A DNA stretch of 64,000 nucleotides from Crambe crambe. Taxonomy: Eukaryota; Porifera; Demospongiae; Poecilosclerida; Crambeidae. The notes beneath the pieces are model-generated. The model saw only the letters and a list, made by a program, of their open reading frames with translations, had not been told where the DNA came from and did no database searches. The first letter of the stretch is position 1. Every line of letters starts with the position of its first letter. Positions 35,838-46,872 of this stretch are shown here, one piece after another. The stretch lies in NCBI GenBank assembly GCA_963924555.1, contig OZ004581.1:6549338-6613337 (forward strand), in the 5' to 3' direction. Both the position numbers and the translations under genes were made by a program.

Positions 35838-36270
35838 CAACAAGCAGTGGAACACCTGGTTCAGAGTATCCAATCTTCCTCAGCCTTGCACTGAGATGAA
35901 GACAGCTCTTTTTAATGGGACCGATGGTACTTAGTTAGCAGTTCTAACCAATACAAAAAAGTTTTTGCAACTTCATTAAAACATATCTCAGCAAATCAGC
36001 CAGACCTTTAATACCTATATAGTGACTATCAGAATGGTGGAGGTGCCGATCTTCAAATTGAAGAGGAGAGTTGGACCTCTTTTGCTGATGCGAAATATGA
36101 GATGAGTCCTACTGCTCTCCTTGGAGGATTTGGTGATTTTCGATCTGATGTGTATACATGTACAACACCTTCAAGAAAGCAGAGCTTTTAGTTTTTGGCA
36201 GTAAAAACACAAGGATTTAGATATTGATGTTGCTTATCAATCAATGGAACTGTTTACTTGCTCCATAGCT
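35838..36270 (+). pseudogene. Kelch-repeat pseudogene, copy of 52653-53160
   Basis: The sequence parallels the last exon of the kinase-kelch gene, including the NKQWN-W-FRVSNLPQP segment and EEESWTSFADAKYEMS-like text. It has an in-frame stop (GGTACTTAGTTAGC where the 52.7 kb copy has GGTACTTACTTGGC), a small insertion, and a deletion over the 'NLVAFGGG' repeat. It keeps one base at 'CCTTGCACTGAG' that the 52.7 kb copy has lost, so it helps locate the frameshift there. Confidence 0.8.
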
Positions 36271-36462
36271 AACATTGTGATAAAGTAGAGTTTATTTATA
36301 TTTAGTACACTAAAATTAATACAGTAAATTCAAAATTCAAAATTTCATTGTAAAGCCCGCAAGGGATACATACAGAGAGTGAAATAACGTGAAATAACCA
36401 GGCTCATGATGTGACATGATACAATAATAACTTGCTAAAGAGTTATGTGCAATATTGCTCTG

Positions 36463-36554
36463 TAGTCTGGCGTCGCCAGCCCAGCTTTTCTTCTTTTTTT
36501 TTTGGGACGGTCCCAAAAAAAAAGAAGAAAAGCTGGGCTGGCGACGCCAGACTA
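36463..36554. mobile_element. 92 bp TAGTC...GACTA hairpin with 9 bp target duplication
   Basis: Near-perfect arms (TAGTCTGGCGTCGCCAGC...) pair around a GGGAC-GTCCC centre. ATTGCTCTG flanks both sides (36454-36462, 36555-36563). Same termini as the elements at 970, 3314 and 36782. Confidence 0.85.
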
Positions 36555-36781
36555 ATTGCTCTGAGTGATAGTGCCTTGTTTCCTCGCAAGGGGTTGTGAG
36601 AAGGTGCAGCAGGTGCTTGAGTTCGCAGCCGAGGTGAACTTTGGCAATGTGATCTGCGGGAAGGTTGCTCTTGCCATACTTGTGCCCGAAAATAGGACAG
36701 GCGAAATCATCTGTCAACACTGGGATGGTGATAACACGAAGGACTGTGGCAATTGCCCTGGCGTCTCGAATACCTTGCTCC

Positions 36782-37326
36782 TAGTCTCGCAAGCCAGACG
36801 TATTTTTTGCGAGGAGGGGAAGGGAAAAATACGTCTGGTAACAATCGCCAGGTTTCCGTTCTTTCAAAGAATGTGCATCACGTGACTCGTGGAATAATAA
36901 TCTACCACATGTACGTGTGGGTGCGCACACAATTAAAAATCAGATCCGTCTATAGCTAAAGCTAGCTGAGATCGAGCCGTACTCAGGCGTAGCATGGCCG
37001 ACTCAAGCGCCAAGAAAGGTCTTGCAGTCCAACTAGTCTATAGCTAGCTATTCTGACCTACCTGTTGGAAGACACACAATGCTTCCCGAAACAAAGCTCT
37101 AAATCTTGCTTGCTTGATAGCCCAACTTGTTGGCAGCAGCAGAGATTGCACTGACAGAACTCAGACACTCACAGCTAACCATGGCATTGCTTATGAGCCA
37201 AGCGCACGCGCGCGTTATTGAATTTTTGTGGTGGCAACAAGAAAACCTGGCAATTGTTACCAGACGTACTTCTTTTTTTTTTCCCTCCCTCGCAAAAAAA
37301 AAAAGTGCGGCTGGCTAGCGAGACTA
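36782..37326. mobile_element. 545 bp TAGTC...GACTA element with 9 bp target duplication
   Basis: Ends TAGTCTCGCAAGCCAGACG and CGGCTGGCTAGCGAGACTA are imperfect inverted repeats, continued inward by ACGTCTGGTAACAAT / ATTGTTACCAGACGT. CCTTGCTCC flanks both sides (36773-36781, 37327-37335). The interior has no transposase. It may be a longer non-autonomous form of the shorter hairpins. Confidence 0.85.
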
Positions 37327-37819
37327 CCTTGCTCCCTGGCCTCGTCCCATAGTCTCATCCAGTTAATATCACGGGAGAGAGAAGCAAGGTTCTCACGTGA
37401 AGATACTAGGGACCAAATGTGGTCACGATCAGCAGCCTGGAGTTTGTCTTTGACTGCTCTCAGGGTAAGATGATTTTCAGAATTCTCTTCTTGCTGCAGC
37501 GCTTCTTGCGCATGCGCATAAATTGCAGCTGGTATGAAGGAGAAGCAAGATGCCTATAAGTCTGGAGCAGTGGAGGGCCAGCGTAGGGCACATCAATGCC
37601 TCCCGATCTTGCATCTTGATGAAGAAATCACCTCGTGTAATGAATGTAGAATGTGTCTTGAGACAATTCTTGTTCCTACTGGTAGCACTGGCCTCAGAAG
37701 GATTGTGGCTCGTCAATATGTATATCATAAAGTTATCAAGAAGGGGATTTGAGTCTATTCAAAATAAACTCGGTGAGGCAAACAAGGGGCTGAAAACCAA
37801 CCTTATGTAGCTAGCTACA

Positions 37820-39516
37820 TACTTTATTAAATGCAATGAAAAAGCATATACAAATAGTTCTTCAGTCAAAAAGGTTTCCTTTAAACAGAAAGGTTTCCTT
37901 TAAAGTATGTGGGAGCTATAGGGAGCTGTCTGGGAAGTTACACAAGCCATTTTCTACGTATAAACATCCCAAATACGGAGACAACTTCAAAAACACATAT
38001 CTCTCTGTTTGCTTTATCAACACTATAGCTACACATCTTTCTGGATGTTTATCAGCATACGTAGCAATGCTCACAAGGGTTTAATTATCCAAACAGCAAT
38101 CTTTAAACTTGATAGCACAAGACAATCATTGAGAAACTAGAATTGAAGCCTACGTATTAATATAATGCAACTATTATATTGCATGTTGAATCCCCAAGCT
38201 GCTGTTTGTTCTCCACCTGGCTAGCTTTGCTAGGCTATAATTTTGCTAGCTAGCTAAGTAGTGCTGGGCCAGCCTAGTACATGAATGGGTGACTCTTGTT
38301 GGTCCCCATGCATGGAAAGTTGGTCCCCATGCATGGAAAGGCTGGTGCAAGTGGAGTGGTGGTGAGACCACCACTCCCACCAGGCAGGATCCACTGGAAT
38401 CCACTCAGCTCCACCCCTCAATTGGGGAGGTGTATCTGATACTGCATCCTTTAGAAGGAATGTAAAGCCCCCCAGCTACAGGCTACAGATGAAAAGTTTA
38501 TACAAAATTATGCAGCTAATAGTGAATATATAGCTAGGACCATGTAGATTAATGAAGTGTAAGGGTTGCACGGATCTGTGCAATGTATACTAACCTATTG
38601 GAATGTGCACTATAAATCTATGAATTACCAGTCAATCATCATTCACAATCATGAATATCAGAATATGCATGTGTGGCTTTCATGCACAAGTAAAGCATGA
38701 TTGAGTTCTGAATAATGATAGTCATCTCTTCCTAGTGTATTTGCAATAGTGCAATTGTTACATTTTAAACCACCCTACGTAATAGTTATATGTATTTCAG
38801 TTTATAATCTTACCATTCGCATCACTCCTAGCCCTCCTAATTACACCCAACTATATTATTAGGCCTCCTAATTTTAATAATCACACCCAACTTAAGCAAA
38901 CTATCCCACTTCACTCCCTCCATGAGGCCGGAGAAGCATTAATTAAGTGCTATGATTCCCAAGGGGGATCAGAGGTGCAATAAGTATAGGTAATTTTTTT
39001 TATGTAAACCTGTAATGCTTGCCACAGAACACTTACTGTATAGCAGGTATATTTCAAGGGATGAAAGTTTCGTGGATTTCGTGATTTCTCTTTCGTCTAC
39101 AAATATTTAACCACGCGAATCACTTTGGGAAATCCAGTCTCTCAAACTAATCACTAGAGTTGCATCTAGTTTATGTGTCTGTGACTCTACAACGGATGGA
39201 CTCACCTCGCTGAAGAAAAATAGAGCCACATGATCAGATGGTCTGATGGCTTCGAGGCGGCAGAACATCTATCATCGCTACGCCAGATTGCTGCACAATA
39301 TAATGCTTCGCTAACTCCAGATATCGTTTTAAACTTAACTTGAATGTAGTCTCAAACGAAAGATGGCCTAGATATAGCTAGTTCATAGCTCTGTGTGCGT
39401 GCATGCGGTGATTAATTTCGCTCGAACTAATGAGGGAAAATGTACTAGTAAATAAGTGTAGGAAAATATTTTACTATACATGAGTATGGAGGAAGCTAAC
39501 TAGCTACATTATCATC
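37820..39516. other. Intergenic stretch before the death-domain cluster
   Basis: Apart from the 5S-like fragment it holds a piece of the 'gtgtggttattgaaatt' repeat in reverse orientation (38840-38930). No supported gene. Confidence 0.35.
38253..38293 (+). repeat. 5S rRNA-derived retroposon fragment (SINE3-like)
   Basis: GCTAAGTAGTGCTGGGCC followed by AGCCTAGTACATGAATGGGTGAC matches the 3' half of animal 5S rRNA (...AAGCxxCGTCGGGCC..GGTTAGTACTTGGATGGGTGAC) at most positions. After it comes a directly repeated 'ttggtccccatgcatggaaag' and an unrelated body to about 38470. The 5' half of 5S is absent, so this is not a functional gene. Confidence 0.45.
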
Positions 39517-40071
39517 ATGCTGCTTCATTATATAGTTTGGAAAAATATGTCAGCTGTATCAAGTCTCGGTCCTTGGTGCAAGAATCAGAAACATCGCAAG
39601 GCATATGATCAATTCTTGTGTGTAACATTCCATATTATTGTGATCAGCTCCCTACTCTACCTCTGTGGTGATGTGGAGACCAACCCTGGGCCAGTTCCAT
39701 GTGAGTAAATTCACTGAATCTTGAAATAATAGTCATTTATGCTGTTGATTGCAGTTGAATTGATTCCATCCAAATTACCTGAGCTCAAAGAATTGCTAAA
39801 GGAAGTCAAGGATAACTGGAGATTATTTGGAAGATCTGTTGGTTTATCATCAGCTGAACTGCGTACCATTGATCAGAGTGGTGATGGTACTGATCACTGC
39901 TTTAGTACTGTGCTATTATTATGGCTGGATGGACGAGGGATAGCCCAACGATCATGGGTTACCTTGGTGACAATTCTTGGGCAAGAAATGCCTCATAAAC
40001 TTTTGGCTGATAGGATTATGAAAGATTATAGTGAGATTTACATTGTATACACAGTCACTAGTTCAGTCCAC

Positions 40072-40136
<65 letters not shown>

Positions 40137-43100
40137 TAATAATAATCATACCTTTTCTAGTGTTTATTTGTTAGTGTTTAGTGTCCAAGTCCAGTCTCAT
40201 AATTTTATATCTACTCACATTTCTGCTACAAAATAATTATGATCATAAAGATACTTGTTTATCAATCCAGGTTTGACAGCCACTCAAAGTCCATTAAAAA
40301 GCATGGCTCCAAGCAGAAAAAGCTATCAGAGCACCCGATATGGCCCAAGCTGTAGTTCCAGTGATAGCCATAACCCTAAACAAAGAAAGGTCTGACTAAA
40401 TTAAATTTAATGTGAGAAAAGGGACCAGATTATTATACATTTAGCTATTTAGTTTTGTCATGTTCAATCTTATTCGCACGAACCTCTTGTATTTACAACT
40501 TTTGGTCCATTCAAATCACTATTACTTTTGCCTCAGCAAAGGCACAGTGTTATCTACGTTGTTGTTGACATGGTTGATAGAAAGTGCACACAGCTAGCAA
40601 GTTAGCTATATATAACTACAGTACGTGGCTAGGTAGGTGTTATGTAGCTAGCTCTATAGGCACACGTGCACTCAGGCTCGCAGTCACTTACTGTGAAAAT
40701 TAAGTGTATGCTAATGCTTCTGAGCCCTCTTTACCAAAAACAGCAACATCTCTGTAAACCTGATATATAGGAATGGACTAAAAGACAGTCAGCAGCAGAG
40801 CAGAGATTGCATGCAGTCTAGGTTGAACTAGCTAGTGATGCTTGAACTACAGGCAATCTGGCCAGAATCCACACTTCAAGCTTAGAATGACTATAGTCAG
40901 AAAGTATTGAAAAGTAAGCTAGAATACAAGCTATGTATATATGTACATGTAAATGTCAACCTAGCAGCCATATGTAATATACCATGCAGGTTGCACAGCC
41001 ACTAAATATTGTGCCGAGGCATTCCTATATAATCTTTTTTAAGACTAACTTGTTACATCATTATAATTATAGAGAAAACAAAATTCATTCTTGAAGCTGG
41101 CAGATATTCATCAAACCATGAAGCAACAACATTGTGAAGAAGTAACATCTCCTGAAGCTGATACCATTAATGCTTCAATGCTACAGTCAGAAGATGGAGA
41201 AATGATGGAACTGGTAGTATCACTTCCGAAGAAAAAAATTAGATTAAGTGAGCATAATAATTATAATTTATCATCCCAGCATTGCATGATTTTGATTAGA
41301 AGAGAGCAGTAGCTAATACCGTAAATTGGGAAATTTTCGTTAGATAATAATGTTTACAGTTTTCATACAGGCTGGCTACAGGCCTGGATCTAAGTGTGAA
41401 TCATATTAATGCATGAAATAATAATTAACACATGTCCCTGTCCCACAGTCTTTTCCTAGTCATGCATCTGTAGTAAGTTCTGATTTGGTTCTGTCAGGTT
41501 TTTTGATAGGGAAGTATTCTGGAGTTATGAAAGAAAATACTAAGTATTAGTCCAATGGGGCGATCTGTGCCATCCCTACTTAGAGAGTACTATTGTACTC
41601 TGATTAGTTGGAACTGACAGTATAGTGACTATGGACTATTTTGTCCTTAACTCTGATTCAGACATTAAATGAACACCTGCTATTACTTTTATTACAGCGA
41701 GCGAGCGCAGTGAGCGAGCTGACTCTCAGGTCATGACTTATTGAAATTTTAAATATATTCCAAATTGCCTCAGGCGTACATACCTGTGGTGCCTGCCACT
41801 CAACAACAAACCACAAATGAACTACTGTATCAGCTCAACATTTCTACAGCCTTTTGGGCAGCAGGCATAAGGCTTCTTGTAGGCACTAGGCTTATTTCTA
41901 AGTGCTTTGAGGTAATTAAGCATCACAGTTTTCTATGTATGCAGCTGCCTGCCACTTACATATAAAACTCACATCAAAATCTTCTAAAGAGTTGAAAGCA
42001 CAAATGAATAGCTATCAGCACAAAAGCCTATAGGAATACTTGCTCGCTCGCTCGCTGTGACTCAAATGTTGTACATTGCCCTAGTATATAGGGTGTTGTA
42101 AATGTGATATACTGGTGCATATATATAGGGTGCTAGCTACGTACTTTCATATGGGGTGTTATTCTTCTGTGTCTAAGTAAATTTATATTGAAATAGGAAG
42201 AAAAGCAGCAACACTGGCAATTCCCTGAGTAGCTATGCTGCTGTACTATGTTTTCTATGTTTGGTTTTTCTATAGACAGGATTTTCGTTGTTGTTCTCAT
42301 AATTATACTAAGAGTACGTACATGCTTCATATGATAGTGAATGGACACTGTTGCTATTCAGCTTCACATTCCATGCAGGTTTATCAGAAACCAGAAGCCA
42401 AAGATTGAAAAAAGTTAAGAAATATCCACCACCTACTACACTGGATCTTACCAGTCCCAGCTCTAGTCGTAGTCCTAGCCTTACCCCTGGAGGATCCTTG
42501 GTAACCCAGCAGCAGAAACAACTAATTCTGGTAACTACGTAGCTATAGCTATAATGCATGGAAGCATGAAGAAGCATACCATATAGTGCTAAATTAGATT
42601 TCGAGCAGCCCAACTTTGGAAGATCAGCCATATTCATGGATGCTTTGCAAATACAGAATATTCACACAAAAATAATAACCATATAATTATACGAGAAATC
42701 AAACTACTACATACATGTATCTTTATCAATGGCTGAAGCTTACACAAAATTAATAGTCAGTATCTCAAAGTGTATAGCACGAGGAAGAGCTGCCGTGTGT
42801 GAGATAACTTTTTCAAGATCTTTTTGCTGTAGCAGTGATGATAACAGTACTGTAGTTGGACAGCTTGTACATACCTAAATGTCCAAGATTTTTGATCATG
42901 TGGCATGCACGTGGCCTGATGAAGCTCAAAGGTCCTTTTGCTTTTCGTGTTCATGCTATCATACAGTAAATCCACGAAAGGTGAAAAAGTTATACTCCTT
43001 GAAATGAAGCACTATATGGTAAATGCATGAGTAGTCATGATTTGAGATTAATCATGAGCAAGTCAATCAAGTGAATATAATGAAATTGTAGCTATAGTCA

Positions 43101-43716
43101 TTTGGGTAAATAATATATTATATGTAATAACTAGGTAGACCAGCCCAAGTACACCCAACCATAGCTACGTATGTAGACAGCTGTAGCTATTACAATCATA
43201 AAGATATTATTTATTTCAGAACAAATCAACTAAAAGAATAAAGGAAGGGGATTTTGTAAAACTTCTGACAACAATTAACCAAGAGCAACGTGAACAGATT
43301 TTTCAGAATACACTTAATATCAGTCCCGTGCACAAGCAACAACTCCTTAACAAGGCACAGACAAAGATACAGCAGAGAACAGAAAAATCAGATATAACAT
43401 CCTCCTCTGGGGATGAAGTTGATAATGATTGCAAATCACCCCCAGAAAAGATAAGGGGAGCAGAATTAATAGTATCATTTAGTCGGTCACTGATAAAGGT
43501 AAAGAACAATGACATGGATTCTGATGGTGAGTTTTTATTGACAGCTTTGTTACGTATAGTAGTTACATTACAAAGATTGCCACATACTAATATGTGGTTC
43601 CATTCATGACAGCTACCAAGCTTACAGTAAAAAGTTCTCGTTGCATTGCCATACAACGTCGGTATAGAACCCTCAAGCATCGGAAAAAAAACAGTGTGCA
43701 AATAAATGCTTTATAA
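39517..43716 (+). CDS. Death-domain protein with N-terminal 2A-type leader, seven exons (~438 aa)
   Basis: Exons: 39517-39700, 39755-40030, 40271-40389, 41073-41247, 42379-42530, 43220-43526, 43613-43716, in consistent phase. Residues 32-50 are a hydrophobic run and residues 51-59 read GDVETNPGP (39667-39693), the exact D-x-E-x-NPGP core of 2A ribosome-skipping peptides, which interrupt the peptide bond between the last G and P. In sea urchin and sponge NLR-type proteins, 2A leaders placed after a signal-like segment are reported to give dual targeting. Exon 2 encodes a death-fold domain (LPELKELLKEV..., six-helix pattern with conserved W/L spacing). Exons 3-7 are Ser/Lys/Gln-rich and end in a basic, NLS-like tail. 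Skipping would release the death-domain part from the leader. Confidence 0.8.
40070..40146 (+). repeat. (AAT)n microsatellite in an intron of the 2A/death-domain gene
   Basis: About 25 AAT units directly after the exon 2 donor region. Unspliced translation would give a long poly-Asn tract, but a GTGAG donor at 40031 removes it. Confidence 0.95.
41505..41605. repeat. Inverted partner of the repeat at 44610-44710
   Basis: The text 'ccatccctacttagagagtactattgtactctgat' and the preceding 'gaaagaaaatactaagta' appear reverse-complemented at 44610-44710. The same 'aagtagggatgg' core also occurs in the elements at 45.4 and 57.7 kb. Two copies of a short dispersed element in opposite orientation are more likely than ends of one transposon. 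Confidence 0.6.
41870..42095. repeat. Dispersed repeat shared with 58440-58570
   Basis: 'aaaatcttctaaagagttg' and 'ttgcacattgccctagtat'-like phrases occur in the same order in both places. It lies in an intron of the 2A/death-domain gene here. Confidence 0.45.
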
Positions 43717-45377
43717 ATGCAAAGCAAGCGTTATTGCACTGGCATATTACATAATACGAAAACGTAGTTCGAAATTACTAAACGTTTTTACGGAAGATCT
43801 AGATCAGCAAGATGACCTGTAGGCAATCTCTGAGGAAGGCCTTGAGCTCTATACCTCCATGGTTAAGCTATGTAGCAACTTTATCAGCAGCTATGTCTAG
43901 CTAGCTAGCTTCTCGTAGCTACGTATAGATATTCATGTATAGCTCCAGTACAGCAGTTCCAACACCTATACACTTTAGGGAGCCAGCCTACAGACATAGC
44001 TCTAAGTAAGTAAGCTATGTACGTAGTTCTCTAGAGATGCTGGTTCGTGAGACTATAGTTTTTATCTTAGCTACATAGGGTCTTAGCTTACAATGTTTTG
44101 GTAACAAGGTGTTTTTTTTTACCTATAGCTACGCTTCTTACCGTTTCTTCATGGAACGTTGAACGGTGGGAACAGACATATCATTAAAATTAAACGGAAA
44201 CTACAACAGTCAAAGCGTTCAATGCCAGTCTTATGTGGACGGAACGGGAACTTTTTTGGGGGGCCTATCATAAGCCATGTCCACTATAATATTCCCCCCA
44301 TAGACCAGCATGGCTGTTTCAGGAAAATTAAAACTTGCATAGCAGTGGATAAGAATGCTCAGTAGTAGTTGCTATCTTCCTTTTCTGTGGCTAATTTGTT
44401 CTGAGAAAACCACACCTGTCTCCCAATAGCCATTGCGCATGGATTCTTGGTTTCTTGTAACAACTGGGTATCTCATCAACACATGGAGTTGATCTTCAAT
44501 GATTGAAAGTGGTCACTTTCAAAGTCTAACCATTGTTCCAGAAGTGCTTCTACATGCATTAGTGAAGTAGCTAGACACCTCTTGAGTTGAATCAAATTTC
44601 TAATGTACTATTTTTTTATCAGAGAGTACAATAGTACTCTCTAAGTAGGGATGGCACGGAAGCTCCATTGGAGTAGTACTTAATATTTTCTTTCATAAGT
44701 CCAGAATACTTACCTCCTGCAGTCAGCAACTCCTTACTTGAAGACAACACCTTCAATGTGCTAGGACTCAAATATGAAGAGCAGAGAACAAAGCAGTATC
44801 ATTTTACGACTTCAAAAATCGCCGTTTTCATCTGGTCGTTCATCATTATCATCATCATCATCAATATCAAACAACTTACTTCAGAAATGGTTCATTCAAA
44901 TGCTATAATTCTTATACCAATCTACTCAGAAATGACTGCGCTATAATCCTTTACCTTTTAATAAATCAACATGTTCAAAAATAGCACGTCATTTTCCAAC
45001 TTCAACCTACAACGAGGCAGACATTTTTATGCCCCGCCCCATACACGTGATTCTTGGACCTTGACCTCGCAACTGACTAGTGAATCTGTCATTAGCTTTC
45101 TCAGTCTCTCGATGCTCAGAGCGTAAACCCTATAGTCTGGTTATGAATCAACCCTTGATGCAACAGTATATCAGGTACATATCAGTAAAGGCCTTAAAAA
45201 TTATATACAAAATTAGATCAATGGCAATCTTATTATAAACTGTATAGATCTTCCAGATCAGATTCATTTCGGCTCATACAATAATCTGCAATGAACTACA
45301 TAGCTACAACACGTGAACTTTAACTTTTGATAGCATCCAGTTGCCTGTAATAAAATAATAGAGCATTACAATGATGA
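43717..45377. other. Intergenic stretch after the 2A/death-domain gene
   Basis: Contains the repeat copy at 44610-44710 and no supported gene. AATAAA within the last codons of the preceding gene (43700-43706) and AT-rich DNA after it could serve for polyadenylation. Confidence 0.35.
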
Positions 45378-45659
45378 ACAAGTAAAGGAAAAAATATTTA
45401 TTCTAAATAAAAAAGAGAAGTAGGGATGGCTGTGTGCGGTTCAAAAAAGTTCAGCAATAACCACCAACTACGAGGTAACTATTCCTACTTTAATCCCTTA
45501 AATTATATCTCATCATGGGAGTGAAGTAGGAATAGTTGGCTCGTAGTTGGTGGTTACTTGACTGAAGTTCACTCTCTTGTTGCTGAACTTTTTTGAACTG
45601 CACACAGCCATCCCTACTTCTCTTTTTTATTTAGAAAAAATTTTTTTTCCTTTACTTGT
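45378..45659. mobile_element. ~280 bp MITE with long inverted ends
   Basis: The left end acaagtaaaggaaaaaa... through 'agaagtagggatggctgtg' is mirrored by 'cacagccatccctacttct'...'tttacttgt'. The inner part is itself palindromic around 'aaccaccaactacgag'. A shorter relative is at 57679-57887. Confidence 0.75.
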
Positions 45660-46196
45660 ACAAAAATACTGCTGCTGTTTAAATTAATGGCCATGCACGA
45701 TCAACTTGGCATAAAAATGACAGAATGAAACAATTAAACCAATCTTGCTATAGCTACTTAACTAGTCTTGCATAGCCTCAGTGGCATTGCCAGGGGGATA
45801 GGGGAGGCATTTTCCTCCCTTTTTTTCAGAGTTCGCATGTGTTGACTTGTAAATTATAAATTGCGTTATCTCCTTATGCTGATGTGTAGTAGTCTTAACC
45901 TGGCCAACTACAGTATACAGCTTGTTCTTACGGCCTTACGGCAGTAACATTCGAGCAATCTTGCAACGATCTTGTTACATGATTTGATCGGTGGGTGTGG
46001 CTTCCAGTTAAAAAAATTTTCGCACACACTATGCGCATGGATTCTTTTCATTTGCCCCCTCTTTTCTGATATCTCTGAGCCTATACCCTTGTTCTAGCAG
46101 AATGCAATTAACATGGGCTGCAATTTTTGCACATTGTGTACGTAAGTGTAACTCACAACAAGTGATCACTGACTAAGTTGGAATGAGAATTGACAG

Positions 46197-46659
46197 ATGC
46201 CAGAACTACTAGCTACATTCGTAGGAAGCTTTGAAGGTAAGAAGAGTTAGAGGCATTTAGAAATTGTTAAATCAAGGTCTGCAAGGTATGGTCCAACTTC
46301 TTGCTTCACTGGTCACAGATACAAGTCATATGGTAAAGGATATTGCTGTAAGAGCTGGCATCAGTACTGACAGTTGAGCTACAAATAACTAAAAGTTGCT
46401 TACCATAAACTACAGTATGCAGTTTTCTGGTCAGCTGTGCAAACTGTATACACTTCATAAGCAATCACACACAAAGTATTATTTCCCCAGGATTCCAGGG
46501 GAAATGGGACAAGACTGGTATGGGTAAGTTATCTGACCCCTCATGGTTGGTAAAGGGTCAGTGCATGAGATATTTAAAATTCTTCCAGGTCAGGAGGAGG
46601 TGTGGCAAATTAACGTACAAAAAAATACGAATTCATCATACATGGCCAGAATGTCTTAA
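46197..46659 (+). CDS. Candidate tiny three-exon gene (~47 aa)
   Basis: Exons 46197-46236, 46491-46523 and 46589-46659 each have good splice sites (donors GTAAGA and GTAAGT; acceptors ttatttccccag and attcttccag) and join in phase 1 from an ATG to a TAA. The product starts MPELLATFVGSFEGF and has no recognisable domain. Alternatively these are 5' leader exons of the Roco-like gene that starts at 46873. Small size makes chance agreement possible. Confidence 0.25.
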
Positions 46660-46872
46660 ATTAGGGTGGCACATCAATAGAAAGAATATTATGGTATTTC
46701 ATTTGCCTCCAGCTCATGAAATTTCTCCCCATATCGCATGTTTACTTGTGTGACATGATATTGAGGCAAATAGGCCATGGCCCACTCTTTGAATGCAAGC
46801 TGCACAAGAGTAGGCTGCCATATATGTAGCCTATTGCCAGATAAAATAATTATAATAGTAATTTTGAAATTC

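Larger units (their letters stand above)
36443..37566 (-). pseudogene. Unrecognised reading frame interrupted by two hairpin elements
   Basis: On the minus strand an open frame runs from about 37566 to a stop at 36443-36445 once the insertions at 36463-36554 and 36782-37326 (each with one 9 bp target copy) are discounted. Across the larger insertion the residues WDEAREQG continue directly into IRDARAIATVLRV, and across the smaller one HYHSEQ continues into YCT then stop. The late segment CPIFGHKYGK...HIAKVH resembles a decayed C2H2 finger. The composition recalls C-termini of multicopy sponge mobile-element proteins, which is a weak impression. The host frame was coding-like until recently. 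Confidence 0.55.

Noticed and set aside
39667-39693. Viral origin of the 2A motif
   Set aside because: Although 2A peptides are best known from RNA viruses, the exon is spliced to a host-type death domain and no viral protein is nearby. Cellular 2A leaders are known in invertebrates.
40031-40236. Poly-asparagine C-terminus on the death-domain exon
   Set aside because: A GTGAG donor at 40031 and a fitting acceptor at 40270 remove the repeat as intron; read-through is a translation artefact.
41505-44710. A 3.2 kb DNA transposon bounded by the inverted repeats at 41.5 and 44.7 kb
   Set aside because: The interval contains exons of the 2A/death-domain gene and no transposase. Two separate copies of a small repeat explain it better.
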